This document shows positions 44,570-53,861 of a stretch of DNA of 64,000 bases, in pieces; the first letter of the stretch is position 1, and every line of letters starts with the position of its first letter. The position numbers were made by a program, and so were the translations under genes. The notes under the pieces are model-generated. The model did no database searches, was not told the origin of the DNA, and saw nothing but the letters and a program-made list of their open reading frames with translations. The stretch lies in assembly GCA_001803235.1 (NCBI GenBank), contig MHBL01000226.1:1-64000 (forward strand). The letters are read 5' to 3'. This DNA comes from Lentisphaerae bacterium RIFOXYA12_64_32 (lineage in GTDB: Bacteria; Verrucomicrobiota; Lentisphaeria; Oligosphaerales; YB12-FULL-65-16).

Positions 44570-44924
44570 CGCGATGCGCGGCCCGACGCCAACCCCCGTA
44601 GCAAAAGCCCAAGAGCCGCGTGCAACGCGGCCACTACAGCGAGGAACACAAGCTCACGATCGGCTGTAGCGTCGGCCTTGCAGGCCGATCCCCGACCCTT
44701 TTGAAAAGGGCTCTAGCCTGACCTTCACGGAACGGGTCACGGCAGGTCACTACTCAGGTGGATGGGCTGAAGGAAGAATCAGACAGCGGCATACGAGATT
44801 GGAGGCGTTCGTGTTGGCTGACGGCCTCGGTTCGCTCGCTCCGAATCGTCAGGGTTTTCCACCTTCAGCCTATCAGCCTTCAGCCTAAGCAACCTGAACT
44901 TGTTCCCACGCCAGGAGGATATGT
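44570..44924. other. intergenic region with short repeats
   Basis: 355 bases, no gene. GCGGCCACTACAGC-like and GGCCTTGCAGGCC palindromes near 44620-44690, and TTCAGCCTATCAGCCTTCAG direct repeats near 44865-44890 that also occur near 21020-21050. These look like dispersed repeats. Confidence 0.4.
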
Positions 44925-45644
44925 ATGCTTGTCACCGTCATCGGGCGCGGCCATTCCGGCACCCGCGCCATGTCACACACTCTGTCGGCCAGCGGCGTGT
45001 TCATGGGCAACCCCCTGAACGGCTCGGGCGACCTCCTGCCGCCGCAGGACATGTACGCGGCATGCCGCGTGCTCGCGCCGCATGTCCAGTGGCGCGGCGG
45101 TCTCGAGTGGGACTTCAGCAAGCTGCACGGCATGGACATCCCCGCGGAATTCAGGCGCCTGATCCATTCGTTCCTGACCAGTGTCCGGGAGAGTACGGTC
45201 GAGCACAAAGGCTGGAAGATCCCGGAAACCACGCTGGTCTACCCCTGGATCCAGCGGCTGTTCCCCGAGATCAAGTACATCTTCTGGATCCGCGATCCGC
45301 GTGACTGCATCATCGGCGGCCACATCACCGACAATCTGACCGAGTGGGGCATCCCGTACCCGCCGACGGAGGATGAGCGCCTGCGCCGCGCCATTTCCTG
45401 GAAGTACCAGTACGACCTGGTCAAGGCGACGCCGCGCCCGGCGCAGTGGCTGGAAGTTCGCTTCGAGGACTTCGTACTGCGTCAGGAGGAAACCCTGAAG
45501 CGCCTCGAGGCATTCCTCGGCATTCCGCTGGCCCGCATCCCGGTCCGGCCGGAGAGCATCGGCCGCTGGCGTCAGGACACCGGGGTACACGACTTCGACT
45601 TCTTCGCCGCGTCCATCGCCGAGTATGGCTATGAGCGCGAGTGA
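44925..45644 (+). CDS. PAPS-dependent sulfotransferase family protein
   Basis: 239 residues. The 5'-phosphosulfate-binding loop is GRGHSGTRAM (7-16) and the 3'-phosphate-binding segment is FWIRDPRDCIIGG, the two PAPS signatures of Sulfotransfer_1/3 families. No signal peptide, so cytoplasmic, where it would sulfate a small molecule, lipid or glycan precursor. AGGAGG lies before ATG 44925. Genes for PAPS production (cysD, cysNC) and PAP removal (cysQ) follow within 6 kb. Confidence 0.82.
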   Translation: MLVTVIGRGHSGTRAMSHTLSASGVFMGNPLNGSGDLLPPQDMYAACRVLAPHVQWRGGLEWDFSKLHGMDIPAEFRRLIHSFLTSVRESTVEHKGWKIPETTLVYPWIQRLFPEIKYIFWIRDPRDCIIGGHITDNLTEWGIPYPPTEDERLRRAISWKYQYDLVKATPRPAQWLEVRFEDFVLRQEETLKRLEAFLGIPLARIPVRPESIGRWRQDTGVHDFDFFAASIAEYGYERE

Positions 45645-45662
45645 CCTGACGTCGCGGAAACA

Positions 45663-45840
45663 GTGATGCGTCAGCGCCCCCCGGGCGGATGCGCCCGATC
45701 ATGTGTGGGCGTGACTCACTGTTTGTCCGGGTCGTTCTGGCAACGTGGCCGGAGCGGCTCGCTCCCGCGGGTGCCGGAGCGAGCCGCTCCGGCCACTCTG
45801 CCGCAGCCCGCGAGTAACATGGGAGTGGTGGGTGCAGGGT
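45663..45840. repeat. dispersed palindromic element, copy A
   Basis: Begins ATGCGTCAGCGCCCCC and ends around GCGAGTAACATGGGAGTGG, sharing both ends with copy B at 53463-53675. Inside is a perfect 21-bp hairpin (45745-45765 with 45776-45796, ten-base loop). The two copies differ in their internal hairpins, so this is a repeat family, not a duplicated gene. Bases 45645-46052 contain no gene. Confidence 0.65.
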
Positions 45841-46052
45841 GGAGGCCAGGTCTCCCGGCCTGGCCTGCTTCGGTCGCGTCACACCATCGCACCGGGTCAG
45901 GAGGCCCGGCGCCCACCTTGACGGACCGCCTCAGATGTCTTTGACTGACGCAACACCCGGAAACGCCGTACATACCATTGCGCCATGACGGACCACGGAC
46001 TATGGTCCCCGATTGCGTAGCGCAGGTTCCTACAACCGGAAAGAGTACTACC

Positions 46053-47045
46053 ATGTTGCGAGTCTGTGTCATCGGCCTGGGCCCCATCGGCAACCGCCAC
46101 GCCCGGATCTACAAGGAGGATCCACTGTCCGAGCTGGTGGGGGTCTGCGATCTGCGCAAGGACCGGGCGGACGCGGCCGCCCAGGCGTTGGGGGTCCCGG
46201 CGTTTTACGATACGCCAACGATGCTGGCCACGCTCAAACCCGACGTCTGCAGCGTCGCCACTGGCGGCTACGAGTACGGCAGTGACCACTGCGCACCGAC
46301 CCTGCAGGCTCTCGACGCCGGGTGCCACGTGCTCTGCGAAAAGCCGATCAGCAACGACATCGCCCAGGCCGAGGCCATGGTTGCCAAGGCGCGCGAGAAG
46401 CGACGCTGTTTCGGGATCGACCTCAACCACCGCTTCACCCCCGCGGCGATCCTGGCCAAGAAATGGGTGGACGAGGGTCGCCTCGGACATCTGTTGTTCA
46501 TGAACATGAGCATGTGGATCAAGAACCCCACCGAGAGTTCGCCGTATTTCCAATTGAAGGCGCTGCATCCGCACACGGTGGACATCATGCGCTATTTCTG
46601 CGGCGACATTGTCGCCGTGCAGTGCTTCGCCACCAAGGCGCCGGGGCGCACGATCTGGTCCACGGCCACCTTCAACATGAAGTTCGCCAACGGCGTGGTC
46701 GGCACGCTGACCGGCAGTTACGACATCGAGCGCGGCCACCCCATGGAGTACTGCAACGTGGCCGGCACCGGCGGACGCTTCGTCATCGAGGACATGTACC
46801 GTGAAGTCACGCTCTACCCCGCCGGCAGTGCCGAGAAGACCGTCTACAGCAATCCGGTCTTCGGCGGTATGCGTGATTTCGAAGACACCTTCCGCAACCG
46901 CCTGCACCGGTTCCTGGAACAGGTCACGGCCGGCGTCGCGCCGGAAGACATTGACGGCTCCGGCGCGTCCGGGCTGGCAGCGCAGAAAGTGCTGGCCGCC
47001 GCCATTGAATCCCTGGATACCGGCACCGTCGTGCAGGTTCGCTGA
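46053..47045 (+). CDS. Gfo/Idh/MocA-family oxidoreductase (3)
   Basis: 330 residues. Rossmann motif VCVIGLGPIGNRHARIY with intact GxGxxG, and HVLCEKPISND with catalytic lysine. It resembles oxidoreductase 1 (shared VATGGYEYGS/VTTGGYENGS, LNHRFTP/LNHYFTP) more than oxidoreductase 2. GGAAAG lies before ATG 46053. The cysQ gene follows after 22 bases. Confidence 0.88.
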   Translation: MLRVCVIGLGPIGNRHARIYKEDPLSELVGVCDLRKDRADAAAQALGVPAFYDTPTMLATLKPDVCSVATGGYEYGSDHCAPTLQALDAGCHVLCEKPISNDIAQAEAMVAKAREKRRCFGIDLNHRFTPAAILAKKWVDEGRLGHLLFMNMSMWIKNPTESSPYFQLKALHPHTVDIMRYFCGDIVAVQCFATKAPGRTIWSTATFNMKFANGVVGTLTGSYDIERGHPMEYCNVAGTGGRFVIEDMYREVTLYPAGSAEKTVYSNPVFGGMRDFEDTFRNRLHRFLEQVTAGVAPEDIDGSGASGLAAQKVLAAAIESLDTGTVVQVR

Positions 47046-47067
47046 GGCGCCACGGAGCTCTGGTAAA

Positions 47068-47934
47068 ATGTCCCAGTTCCCTTCCACGCATGACCTTCTC
47101 GGCCAGGCAGTCGACGCCGCGTTTGCCGCGGGGCAGGCCATCCTGAGCCTGTACGCGGACGCCGGCAACGTGGAGTACAAAGCCGACCACTCGCCGCTGA
47201 CAGCGGCGGACCGCGCCGCGCACGCGGTGATCATGGCCGCCCTGCGCCGAGCGGATGGCTACCCCGTCCTGTCCGAGGAGGGCCGGGAAATGCCCCTGGC
47301 CGAGCGCGCGGCCTGGCCGCGGTTCTGGCTGGTCGATCCGCTCGACGGGACCAAGGAGTTTCTCAAGCGCAATGGCGAGTTCACGGTGAACATCGCCCTG
47401 ATCGAGGCGGGCAGTCCGGTCCTGGGCGTGGTCTGCGCGCCGGTGCCGGGAACCGTGTACGCCGGCATCAGCGGCGTCGGCGCCTGGAAGGCGGAAGCCG
47501 GCCCGAACTGCCGCGCGGCCGCCGACCTGCTCGCGGGCGGTGCGGCCCCAAACCCGCACTGGACGGCACTGCCGTTGCCCCGGGCCGAGACCGCCGGACC
47601 CGTTCGGGTCGTCGCCTCGCGGTCGCACCTGAATGATGACACCCGCGCCTTCATTGCCGGCGTCGAGAAGGAACATGGCCCGGTAACCCTGGTCTCGATC
47701 GGCAGTTCGCTGAAACTGTGCCTCGTCGCTGAGGGCAGCGCCGAGGTCTACCCGCGACTCGCGCCGACCTCAGAATGGGATACCGCCGCCGGCCAGGCCG
47801 TGGTGGAAGCCGCCGGCGGCACGGTCGCCAACTACGAAACGGGCAAACCTTTGCGCTACAACAAACCCAGCCTGCTCAACCCGTTCTTCGTCGCCTGCCG
47901 ACGCGGGTGGGACAGAGCGGGTTCACGGACTTGA
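47068..47934 (+). CDS. cysQ: 3'(2'),5'-bisphosphate nucleotidase CysQ
   Basis: 288 residues, inositol-monophosphatase fold. Metal-binding motifs: VLSEEGRE, WLVDPLDGTKEFLKRNGEFTV with the D-P-L-D-G-T signature, and a C-terminal SEWDTAAGQAVVEAAGG. CysQ removes phosphate from PAP, the by-product left after PAPS donates its sulfate, and also releases inorganic phosphate. Its place beside a sulfotransferase and PAPS-synthesis genes supports that role. Confidence 0.9.
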   Translation: MSQFPSTHDLLGQAVDAAFAAGQAILSLYADAGNVEYKADHSPLTAADRAAHAVIMAALRRADGYPVLSEEGREMPLAERAAWPRFWLVDPLDGTKEFLKRNGEFTVNIALIEAGSPVLGVVCAPVPGTVYAGISGVGAWKAEAGPNCRAAADLLAGGAAPNPHWTALPLPRAETAGPVRVVASRSHLNDDTRAFIAGVEKEHGPVTLVSIGSSLKLCLVAEGSAEVYPRLAPTSEWDTAAGQAVVEAAGGTVANYETGKPLRYNKPSLLNPFFVACRRGWDRAGSRT

Positions 47935-48350
47935 CGTCTCAGGAATTCCATATATGCGACCTGCGCCATGAGGACGCCCCCGTCCGGAGCGCTGAAGGCG
48001 CGGCCACATACCAACTCGGGGCAACACCCTGGGAATGGAGACGGAGAGGGTGTTCAGCCCGGAGCCGAGCTGCAAGCGAGACGGGCCCCGAGTTTGTCGA
48101 AGGACAGCGAAGCGGCAACGGGCGAGACATACTCTCGGCCCCGATCGCTGCAGGCGGGGTCATGTCGCCCCCCTTCAGGGTGCAACGCGCGGTTGGGGTG
48201 TTACCCGGGGCGCTGCCTTGGGCTGGTGTGTTGCGCCCCGTTGGGGCTGAAGAACCGGACGGGCGTATTGCACAGGTCGCTATCAGGGTCCATGTTCCCG
48301 AGTCACGCATAGCGCTACATTGCCTTACTCGTGAAAGATGATTTCGAGCC
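47935..48350. repeat. repeat-rich intergenic region between cysQ and cysD
   Basis: 416 bases with no gene. Around 48165-48265 is a run of hairpin-forming phrases (CCCGGGGCGCTGCC, then TTGCGCCCCGTTGGGGCTG) resembling a dispersed repeat I know from PVC-type genomes. No ribosome site or promoter for cysD was recognised. Confidence 0.4.
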
Positions 48351-49259
48351 ATGGAAAGCTTTACCCTCTCACATCTGAAGCAGCTCGAAGCCGAGAGCAT
48401 CCACATCATCCGGGAAGTCGCAGCGGAGTTCGAGCACCCGGTGATGCTGTACTCGATCGGCAAGGATTCCTCGGTGATGCTGCGCCTCGCCCAGAAAGCC
48501 TTTCATCCCGGGCCCATCCCGTTCCCGTTGCTGCACGTGGACACGCGCTGGAAGTTCCGGGAGATGATCCAGTTCCGCGACCGTGTGGCACGCGAGACCG
48601 AGGTCCGGCTCCTGGTCTGGACGAACCCCGACGGGCTGGCCCAGAACATCAACCCCATCGAGCATGGCAGCGAGAAGCACACCCAGGTCATGAAGACCGA
48701 CGCGCTGAAGCAGGCCCTCGATCACCACGGCTTCGACGCTGCCTTCGGCGGCGCGCGCCGCGACGAGGAGAAGTCCCGCGCCAAGGAACGCGTGTTCAGT
48801 TTCCGCAACCGCTTTCACCAGTGGGACCCGAAGAACCAGCGCCCGGAACTGTGGAACCTGTACAATGCCAAGGTCCGCAAGGGCGAAAGCATCCGCGTGT
48901 TCCCCTTGTCGAACTGGACCGAACTGGATGTGTGGCTCTACATCCACCGCGAGAAGATTCCCATCGTTCCCCTGTATTTCGCCGCCGAGCGCCCCGTGGT
49001 GGAACGCGATGGCGTCCTGATCCTGGTGGACGACGACCGGCTGCCGCTGCGGTCCGGCGAGACGCCGCAACTGCGCCGGGTCCGCTTCCGCACCCTGGGC
49101 TGCTACCCGCTCACCGGTGCCGTCGAGTCGGACGCGGACACGCTGGAGAAGATTGTCCAGGAAATGCTGCTGGCGACCACCTCTGAACGCCAGGGCCGTG
49201 TGATCGACTACGACGGCGCCGCGTCCATGGAAGAGAAGAAGAAGGACGGGTATTTCTGA
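48351..49259 (+). CDS. cysD: sulfate adenylyltransferase small subunit CysD
   Basis: 302 residues, full length. The PP-loop motif [10 protein letters not shown] near residues 35-44, the [16 protein letters not shown] segment and the C-terminal EKKKDGYF are typical. CysD with CysN makes adenosine-5'-phosphosulfate from ATP and sulfate. cysNC starts 52 bases later, so the pair is co-transcribed. Confidence 0.96.
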   Translation: MESFTLSHLKQLEAESIHIIREVAAEFEHPVMLYSIGKDSSVMLRLAQKAFHPGPIPFPLLHVDTRWKFREMIQFRDRVARETEVRLLVWTNPDGLAQNINPIEHGSEKHTQVMKTDALKQALDHHGFDAAFGGARRDEEKSRAKERVFSFRNRFHQWDPKNQRPELWNLYNAKVRKGESIRVFPLSNWTELDVWLYIHREKIPIVPLYFAAERPVVERDGVLILVDDDRLPLRSGETPQLRRVRFRTLGCYPLTGAVESDADTLEKIVQEMLLATTSERQGRVIDYDGAASMEEKKKDGYF

Positions 49260-49311
49260 CCGCGGGTTCGATCCCGCCCCCCCCCACCGTGGCGACATTG
49301 AGACATCCGAT

Positions 49312-51300
49312 ATGACAAACCACGAACCATCTACGACGCGCCGGCAGATGCACATCCCGGATGCCGACCGGATCCGGGACGACATTGTCGGCTACTTGCG
49401 GCAGCACGAGGAGAAGGACCTGCTCCGACTGCTCACCTGCGGCAGTGTGGACGACGGCAAGTCGACGCTGATCGGGCGCCTGCTCTATGACACCCGGATG
49501 ATCTACGAGGACCAACTGGCCGCGGTGATCAAGGACTCGCTGGTGCACGGCACCACCGGCACGGACTTCGATCCGGCGTTGTTGACCGATGGCCTAAAGG
49601 CGGAGCGCGAGCAGGGCATTACCATCGACGTCGCCTACCGCTACTTCTCGACCAGCAAGCGCAAGTTCATCATCGCGGACACCCCGGGGCACGAGCAGTA
49701 CACCCGCAACATGGCCACCGGCGCATCCAACTGCAACCTGGCCGTGGTGCTCATCGACGCCCGCAACGGCGTCGTCACTCAGACCAAGCGCCACAGTTTC
49801 ATCGTCTCCCTGCTCGGGATCCGCCACGTGCTGGTGGCCATCAACAAGATGGACCTGCTGGACTGGTCGCAGGATGTGTACGAAACCATTCGCCGGGACT
49901 ACAACGACTTCGTCGCACGCCTCGGGTTCGGCGACATCCACTTCATCCCCATCAGTGCGCTGCACGGCGACAATATCGTGACCCCCAGCCCGAACCTGCC
50001 CTGGTACCGCGGCCCGACACTGCTCCACCACCTGGAGAACGTCAACATCGTCACGGACCGCAACCTGATCGACCTGCGCTTCCCGGTGCAGTACGTGATC
50101 CGCCCCAACCTGGACTTCCGCGGCTTCGCGGGCACCGTCGCTTCGGGCGTACTGCGGGTGGGCGACGAGGTGATGGCATTGCCGTCCAAGCAGCTCTCAA
50201 GGGTCAAGTCCATCGTGACGCAGGACGGCACTCTGGACGGGGCGTTCCCGCCCATGGCCGTCACCGTGACCCTCGCGGACGAGATCGAACTGTCCCGCGG
50301 CAGCCTGCTCGTGCACCCGAACAACGTGCCGCGCGTGGACTCGAACGTCGAGGCGATGCTGGTGTGGATGGACGAGACGCCGGCGCGCGAGGGGACCAGT
50401 TTCCTGGTCAAACACGCCACCAACGTCATCCCCGGCGCGCTGGCGGAAATCCGCTACCGCATGGACGTGAACAGCATGCGCCGCATGCCGGCCGCCGAGC
50501 CCGGGCAACCCGCGGCCCTGCGACTGAACGAGATCGGCCGCGTGCACCTGACCCTGCACCGGCCTCTGGCCTTTGACCCGTACACCCGCAACCGGCAGAT
50601 GGGCGCCTTCATTCTGATCGACCGCCTGACCAACGCCACGGTGGCGGCGGGCATGATCGTGGACCGCGCGATCGGCCGCGGACGCCGGGCGGGGAAAGAC
50701 GAGCCCGTCAGTCAGAACCTGTCACAGGAGACATCGGCGGTCAGCCTTGATCAGCGGCAGGCCCTGCTCCGCCAGCGCGGCGGCACGGTGTGGCTGACAG
50801 GACTCAGCGGCTCCGGGAAAAGCACCATTGCGCGCGAGCTCGAACAGCGGCTCTTTGCGGAAGGGCACCTCTGCTATGTCCTCGACGGCGACAATGTTCG
50901 CCACGGGTTGAACCGCGACCTCGGGTTCAGCGCCGCGGACCGCACTGAGAACATCCGCCGCCTCGGCGAAGTGGCCCGGCTCTTCAACGAGGCCGGGGTC
51001 ATCGTGATCACGGCGTTCATCTCCCCGTACCGCCAGGATCGGGCCCGCGCCCGTGACATCGTCGGCGCCGGCCGCTTCTTCGAGGTCTTCGTCGATGCGC
51101 CCCTGGAGGTCTGTGAAACCCGCGACCCCAAAGGGCTCTACCGCAAGGCCCGGGCCGGCCAGATCCCGGAGTTCACCGGCATCTCCGCGCCCTACGAAGC
51201 TCCCGAAGAACCGAGCCTGATCGTCGACACCACGGCGCTCTCGCCCGGGGACGCAGCAGCGCGCATCATCGAGTGCATCGCGCCCCTCTTCGCTGAGTAA
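49312..51300 (+). CDS. cysNC: bifunctional sulfate adenylyltransferase large subunit / APS kinase CysNC
   Basis: 662 residues. CysN GTPase domain: [15 protein letters not shown] (G1), [13 protein letters not shown] (G3), NKMDLL (G4), then two beta-barrel domains. The APS kinase domain from about residue 482 has [14 protein letters not shown] (Walker A) and [11 protein letters not shown]. With CysD it yields PAPS. No APS/PAPS reductase is in the window, so use for sulfation rather than cysteine synthesis is suggested, not proved. Confidence 0.96.
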   Translation: MTNHEPSTTRRQMHIPDADRIRDDIVGYLRQHEEKDLLRLLTCGSVDDGKSTLIGRLLYDTRMIYEDQLAAVIKDSLVHGTTGTDFDPALLTDGLKAEREQGITIDVAYRYFSTSKRKFIIADTPGHEQYTRNMATGASNCNLAVVLIDARNGVVTQTKRHSFIVSLLGIRHVLVAINKMDLLDWSQDVYETIRRDYNDFVARLGFGDIHFIPISALHGDNIVTPSPNLPWYRGPTLLHHLENVNIVTDRNLIDLRFPVQYVIRPNLDFRGFAGTVASGVLRVGDEVMALPSKQLSRVKSIVTQDGTLDGAFPPMAVTVTLADEIELSRGSLLVHPNNVPRVDSNVEAMLVWMDETPAREGTSFLVKHATNVIPGALAEIRYRMDVNSMRRMPAAEPGQPAALRLNEIGRVHLTLHRPLAFDPYTRNRQMGAFILIDRLTNATVAAGMIVDRAIGRGRRAGKDEPVSQNLSQETSAVSLDQRQALLRQRGGTVWLTGLSGSGKSTIARELEQRLFAEGHLCYVLDGDNVRHGLNRDLGFSAADRTENIRRLGEVARLFNEAGVIVITAFISPYRQDRARARDIVGAGRFFEVFVDAPLEVCETRDPKGLYRKARAGQIPEFTGISAPYEAPEEPSLIVDTTALSPGDAAARIIECIAPLFAE

Positions 51301-51474
51301 CCCGGGGCGCACTGGCGCACCACCCGCCACTGGGGGTTCAGACGCGACTCGCGGATGCCCTCGCCGAAACAGGTGGCGGCGAGCCCCCCACGCCAGGCCG
51401 GTTCACCCGTCCCCGATCCCCGCCCCGCGAGGCACCCGTCTCCCGCCCGCACAATCAACCGATTCCTCCATCTC

Positions 51475-51520
51475 TTCCGTAAATCTCTGCCTGTCTTTTA
51501 CGGAACCGATGTTATATTAC
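51475..51520 (+). promoter_or_regulatory. possible operator and promoter of the DUF4143 ATPase
   Basis: TTCCGTAAA (51475-51483) and TTTACGGAA (51497-51505) form a perfect 9-bp inverted repeat with a 13-base spacer, about 20 bases before the ATG at 51525. A TATATT hexamer follows near 51512. The layout would suit a dimeric regulator. Confidence 0.35.
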
Positions 51521-51524
51521 GACT

Positions 51525-52691
51525 ATGAACACAAGCCTGATCCCGCGGATGGCCGCACCGGCAGCCAAACATTTCTTCCTTTTCGGGCCACGTGGCACCG
51601 GCAAGTCCACCTGGCTGCGCGAGACGTTCGCGGAAGCCGCCTGGGTTGACCTGCTGGAGGCCGCCACCTATCGCACCTACATGGCACAACCGGAACGTCT
51701 GGAGGATTTCGTCAAAGCCCATGGTACGCGTGATACCGTGGTCATCGATGAAGTACAGCGGGTGCCGCAGTTGCTGCCCGTGGTCCATCGCCTGATGGAG
51801 CAACGGCAGGAGTTGCGTTTCGTACTGACGGGCTCAAGCGCGCGGAAACTGCGACAGAAAGGGGTTGATCTGCTGGCCGGCCGCGCCGTGGTGCGCAATA
51901 TGCACCCCTTCCTCGCCGCCGAACTGGGCTCGGCCTTCTCCCTTGAACGCGCGCTGCGGTTGGGGACGTTGCCGCTGGTATGGAGTTCCGCCACCCCGGA
52001 GGATACCTTGCGCAGTTACATCCAACTGTACCTGGACCAGGAAGTCAGGAGTGAAGGGTTGGTGCGCAATCTCGATCAGTTTGTGCGCTTCCTGGAGGTC
52101 ATGAGTTTCTCCCATGGCAATGCCCTGAACCTCTCCGAAATCGGCCGCGAATGCCAGGTCAAACGTTCCACCCTGGACAGCTACGTGGCCATCTTGGAAG
52201 ACCTGTTGATCGCCTGTCGTCTGCCCGTGTTCAGCAAGCGCGCCAAGCGCGCTTTGGCGGTTCATGCCAAGTTCTACTACTTCGACGCGGGGGTCTTCCG
52301 TTCGCTGCGCCCGGCCGGACCGCTGGATCGGCCGGAAGAGGGCGACGGACAAGCGCTGGAAGGGTTGCTCCTGCAGCATCTGAGAGCGTGGATCGACTAT
52401 GGTAACCCGGATGCGCGGCTGCACTATTGGCGCACTCAAGGCGGTGCCGAAATCGACTTTGTGCTGTACGATGCCGCGGTCTTCGCGGCTGTCGAAGTCA
52501 AGAACGCCGCGGTCATTCGCGATGCCGAGTTGCGCTCACTGCGCAGTTTCCACGAGGACTACCCCGAGGCCGAGTTGTTTTTCCTGTACCGCGGCAAGGA
52601 GGTCTTGCTGCGTCATGGCGTTCTCTGTATCCCCGTGGAGCGCTTCCTCCGGCAGCTCATTCCCGGGCAGCCCCTGCCACGTACGTTTTGA
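51525..52691 (+). CDS. AAA+ ATPase with DUF4143 domain
   Basis: 388 residues. Walker A GPRGTGKST (21-29), Walker B TVVIDEVQRVP (around 69-79), arginine-sensor-like LTGSSARKLR, and a C-terminal DUF4143 nuclease-like domain with LEGLLLQHLRAW, GAEIDFVLYD and AVEVKNA, which contains the acidic/Lys triad expected of restriction-endonuclease folds. Such orphan ATPases are widely distributed, often horizontally transferred and of unknown role. The base composition just upstream is lower in GC than neighbours, which is compatible with transfer. Confidence 0.87.
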   Translation: MNTSLIPRMAAPAAKHFFLFGPRGTGKSTWLRETFAEAAWVDLLEAATYRTYMAQPERLEDFVKAHGTRDTVVIDEVQRVPQLLPVVHRLMEQRQELRFVLTGSSARKLRQKGVDLLAGRAVVRNMHPFLAAELGSAFSLERALRLGTLPLVWSSATPEDTLRSYIQLYLDQEVRSEGLVRNLDQFVRFLEVMSFSHGNALNLSEIGRECQVKRSTLDSYVAILEDLLIACRLPVFSKRAKRALAVHAKFYYFDAGVFRSLRPAGPLDRPEEGDGQALEGLLLQHLRAWIDYGNPDARLHYWRTQGGAEIDFVLYDAAVFAAVEVKNAAVIRDAELRSLRSFHEDYPEAELFFLYRGKEVLLRHGVLCIPVERFLRQLIPGQPLPRTF

Positions 52692-52966
52692 TGCCAATGG
52701 CGAGAGAAAGAGGGGATGAAGCGATCTTCAGTCGTTATCCCGGACGACAGGAAGAGGGGACGCCCTCTTTGCGGCGGGCCCGCGGGCGGGGGGGGCGGAG
52801 AGAGGAATGGGCGACAACGTGGGCGGCAGCGCGTGTGCAGCCGTGGCCCGATTCGGTTCCGGCACGGACCCGCGGCGTTACGTCGTAACGGTGGACGGCA
52901 CCGGGTCCGGGGTGTGGCGGGGTGCAAGGGCGCGGGACGGGATGACGCCCGCTGCAGGACCGCAGG

Positions 52967-53353
52967 TCAAAAGACAGGAATGCGTTCGAGGATGCCGGAG
53001 GAGAACTGCTCGCGCAGGGGGAGCGCGTGCAGATGGACGTAGCCGATGTGGCACCAGCAGGTAGCGTTGGGACAGGGCCGCAGCCGCAGCAGGTTGGCCA
53101 GGCCGTCGTCGTACAGGTTGCCCAGCGGTTCAGGGACGAAATGGCAGCGGCGCACGGTGCCGCCGCCGTCCACGGCGATCACGGTGTGGCCGCAGTCGCA
53201 GCTCTGGCCCGCAGCGGTCTGCGTGCCGCTCAACGGCCACGCGGCCGAACATAGTCCGAATGGGGCGGCAATGCAGGGGATGGGGGAGTTGCGCCAGGGC
53301 TGTTTCAGGATCCGGCGCCGCGTCTCGGAAGGCCACGCCTCCGTGCACATCAA
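52967..53353 (-). pseudogene. C-terminal remnant of an STM4011-like radical-SAM protein
   Basis: The last 79 codons (53203-52967) carry CDCGHTVIAVDGGGTVRRCHF, then LGNLYDD and PCPNATCWCHIGYVH, which match my memory of the end of STM4011-family radical-SAM proteins. The radical-SAM C-x3-C-x2-C region that should lie about 200 residues upstream is missing, and the N-terminal 50 residues do not look like protein. The family assignment is tentative. Confidence 0.45.
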
Positions 53354-53462
53354 GTAGGGGCGGCCTGTCCTCAGGCCGCCCCCCCCGGCGTGGGGACACG
53401 CCGGGGGTACTCACCGCACGCGACGGTCACGGATCTTGAAACAGCCCTGGAGTTGCGCCGGA

Positions 53463-53675
53463 ATGCGTCAGCGCCCCCGGCCGGAGGACCGGCCGATCAT
53501 AGGTTGATGTTACTCGCGCCGGTTCGCGCCGCCGCGGGTCTTGCGCCCGCGGGGCGGCGATTGGGGGAAAGAGGGCGGGCGCCCCGCCCCTTTTCCCCAA
53601 TCGTCGCCACCACCGGGACCAGCCCGGTGGCGGCGCGGAGTGGCCCGCGAGTAACATGGGCGTGGCGGGTGCACG
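53463..53675. repeat. dispersed palindromic element, copy B
   Basis: Shares both ends with copy A (45663-45840). ATGTTACTCGCG (53507-53518) is the exact reverse complement of CGCGAGTAACAT (53646-53657). Between them are nested hairpins, including a near-perfect one centred on 53580 with an ATTGGGG/CCCCAAT base. The 508-base gap 53354-53861 holds no gene. Confidence 0.65.
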
Positions 53676-53861
53676 TCTGTGCCGAGCCGCGCGTGTGAGC
53701 AAGCGGCCTCCCAGAGACCGCTCCCTGACCGTCGCGGCTCGGATGCCCGTTGCGGTGCGTTCTGCACCCGCCACGCAGTGCGTACGTCATTGGCGGGGGC
53801 GTTTCTGGCCGAACCGCGTGCCGACGCCGTCCGTCCGCGTCTCCCGGGGTTTCCCCGGGAT

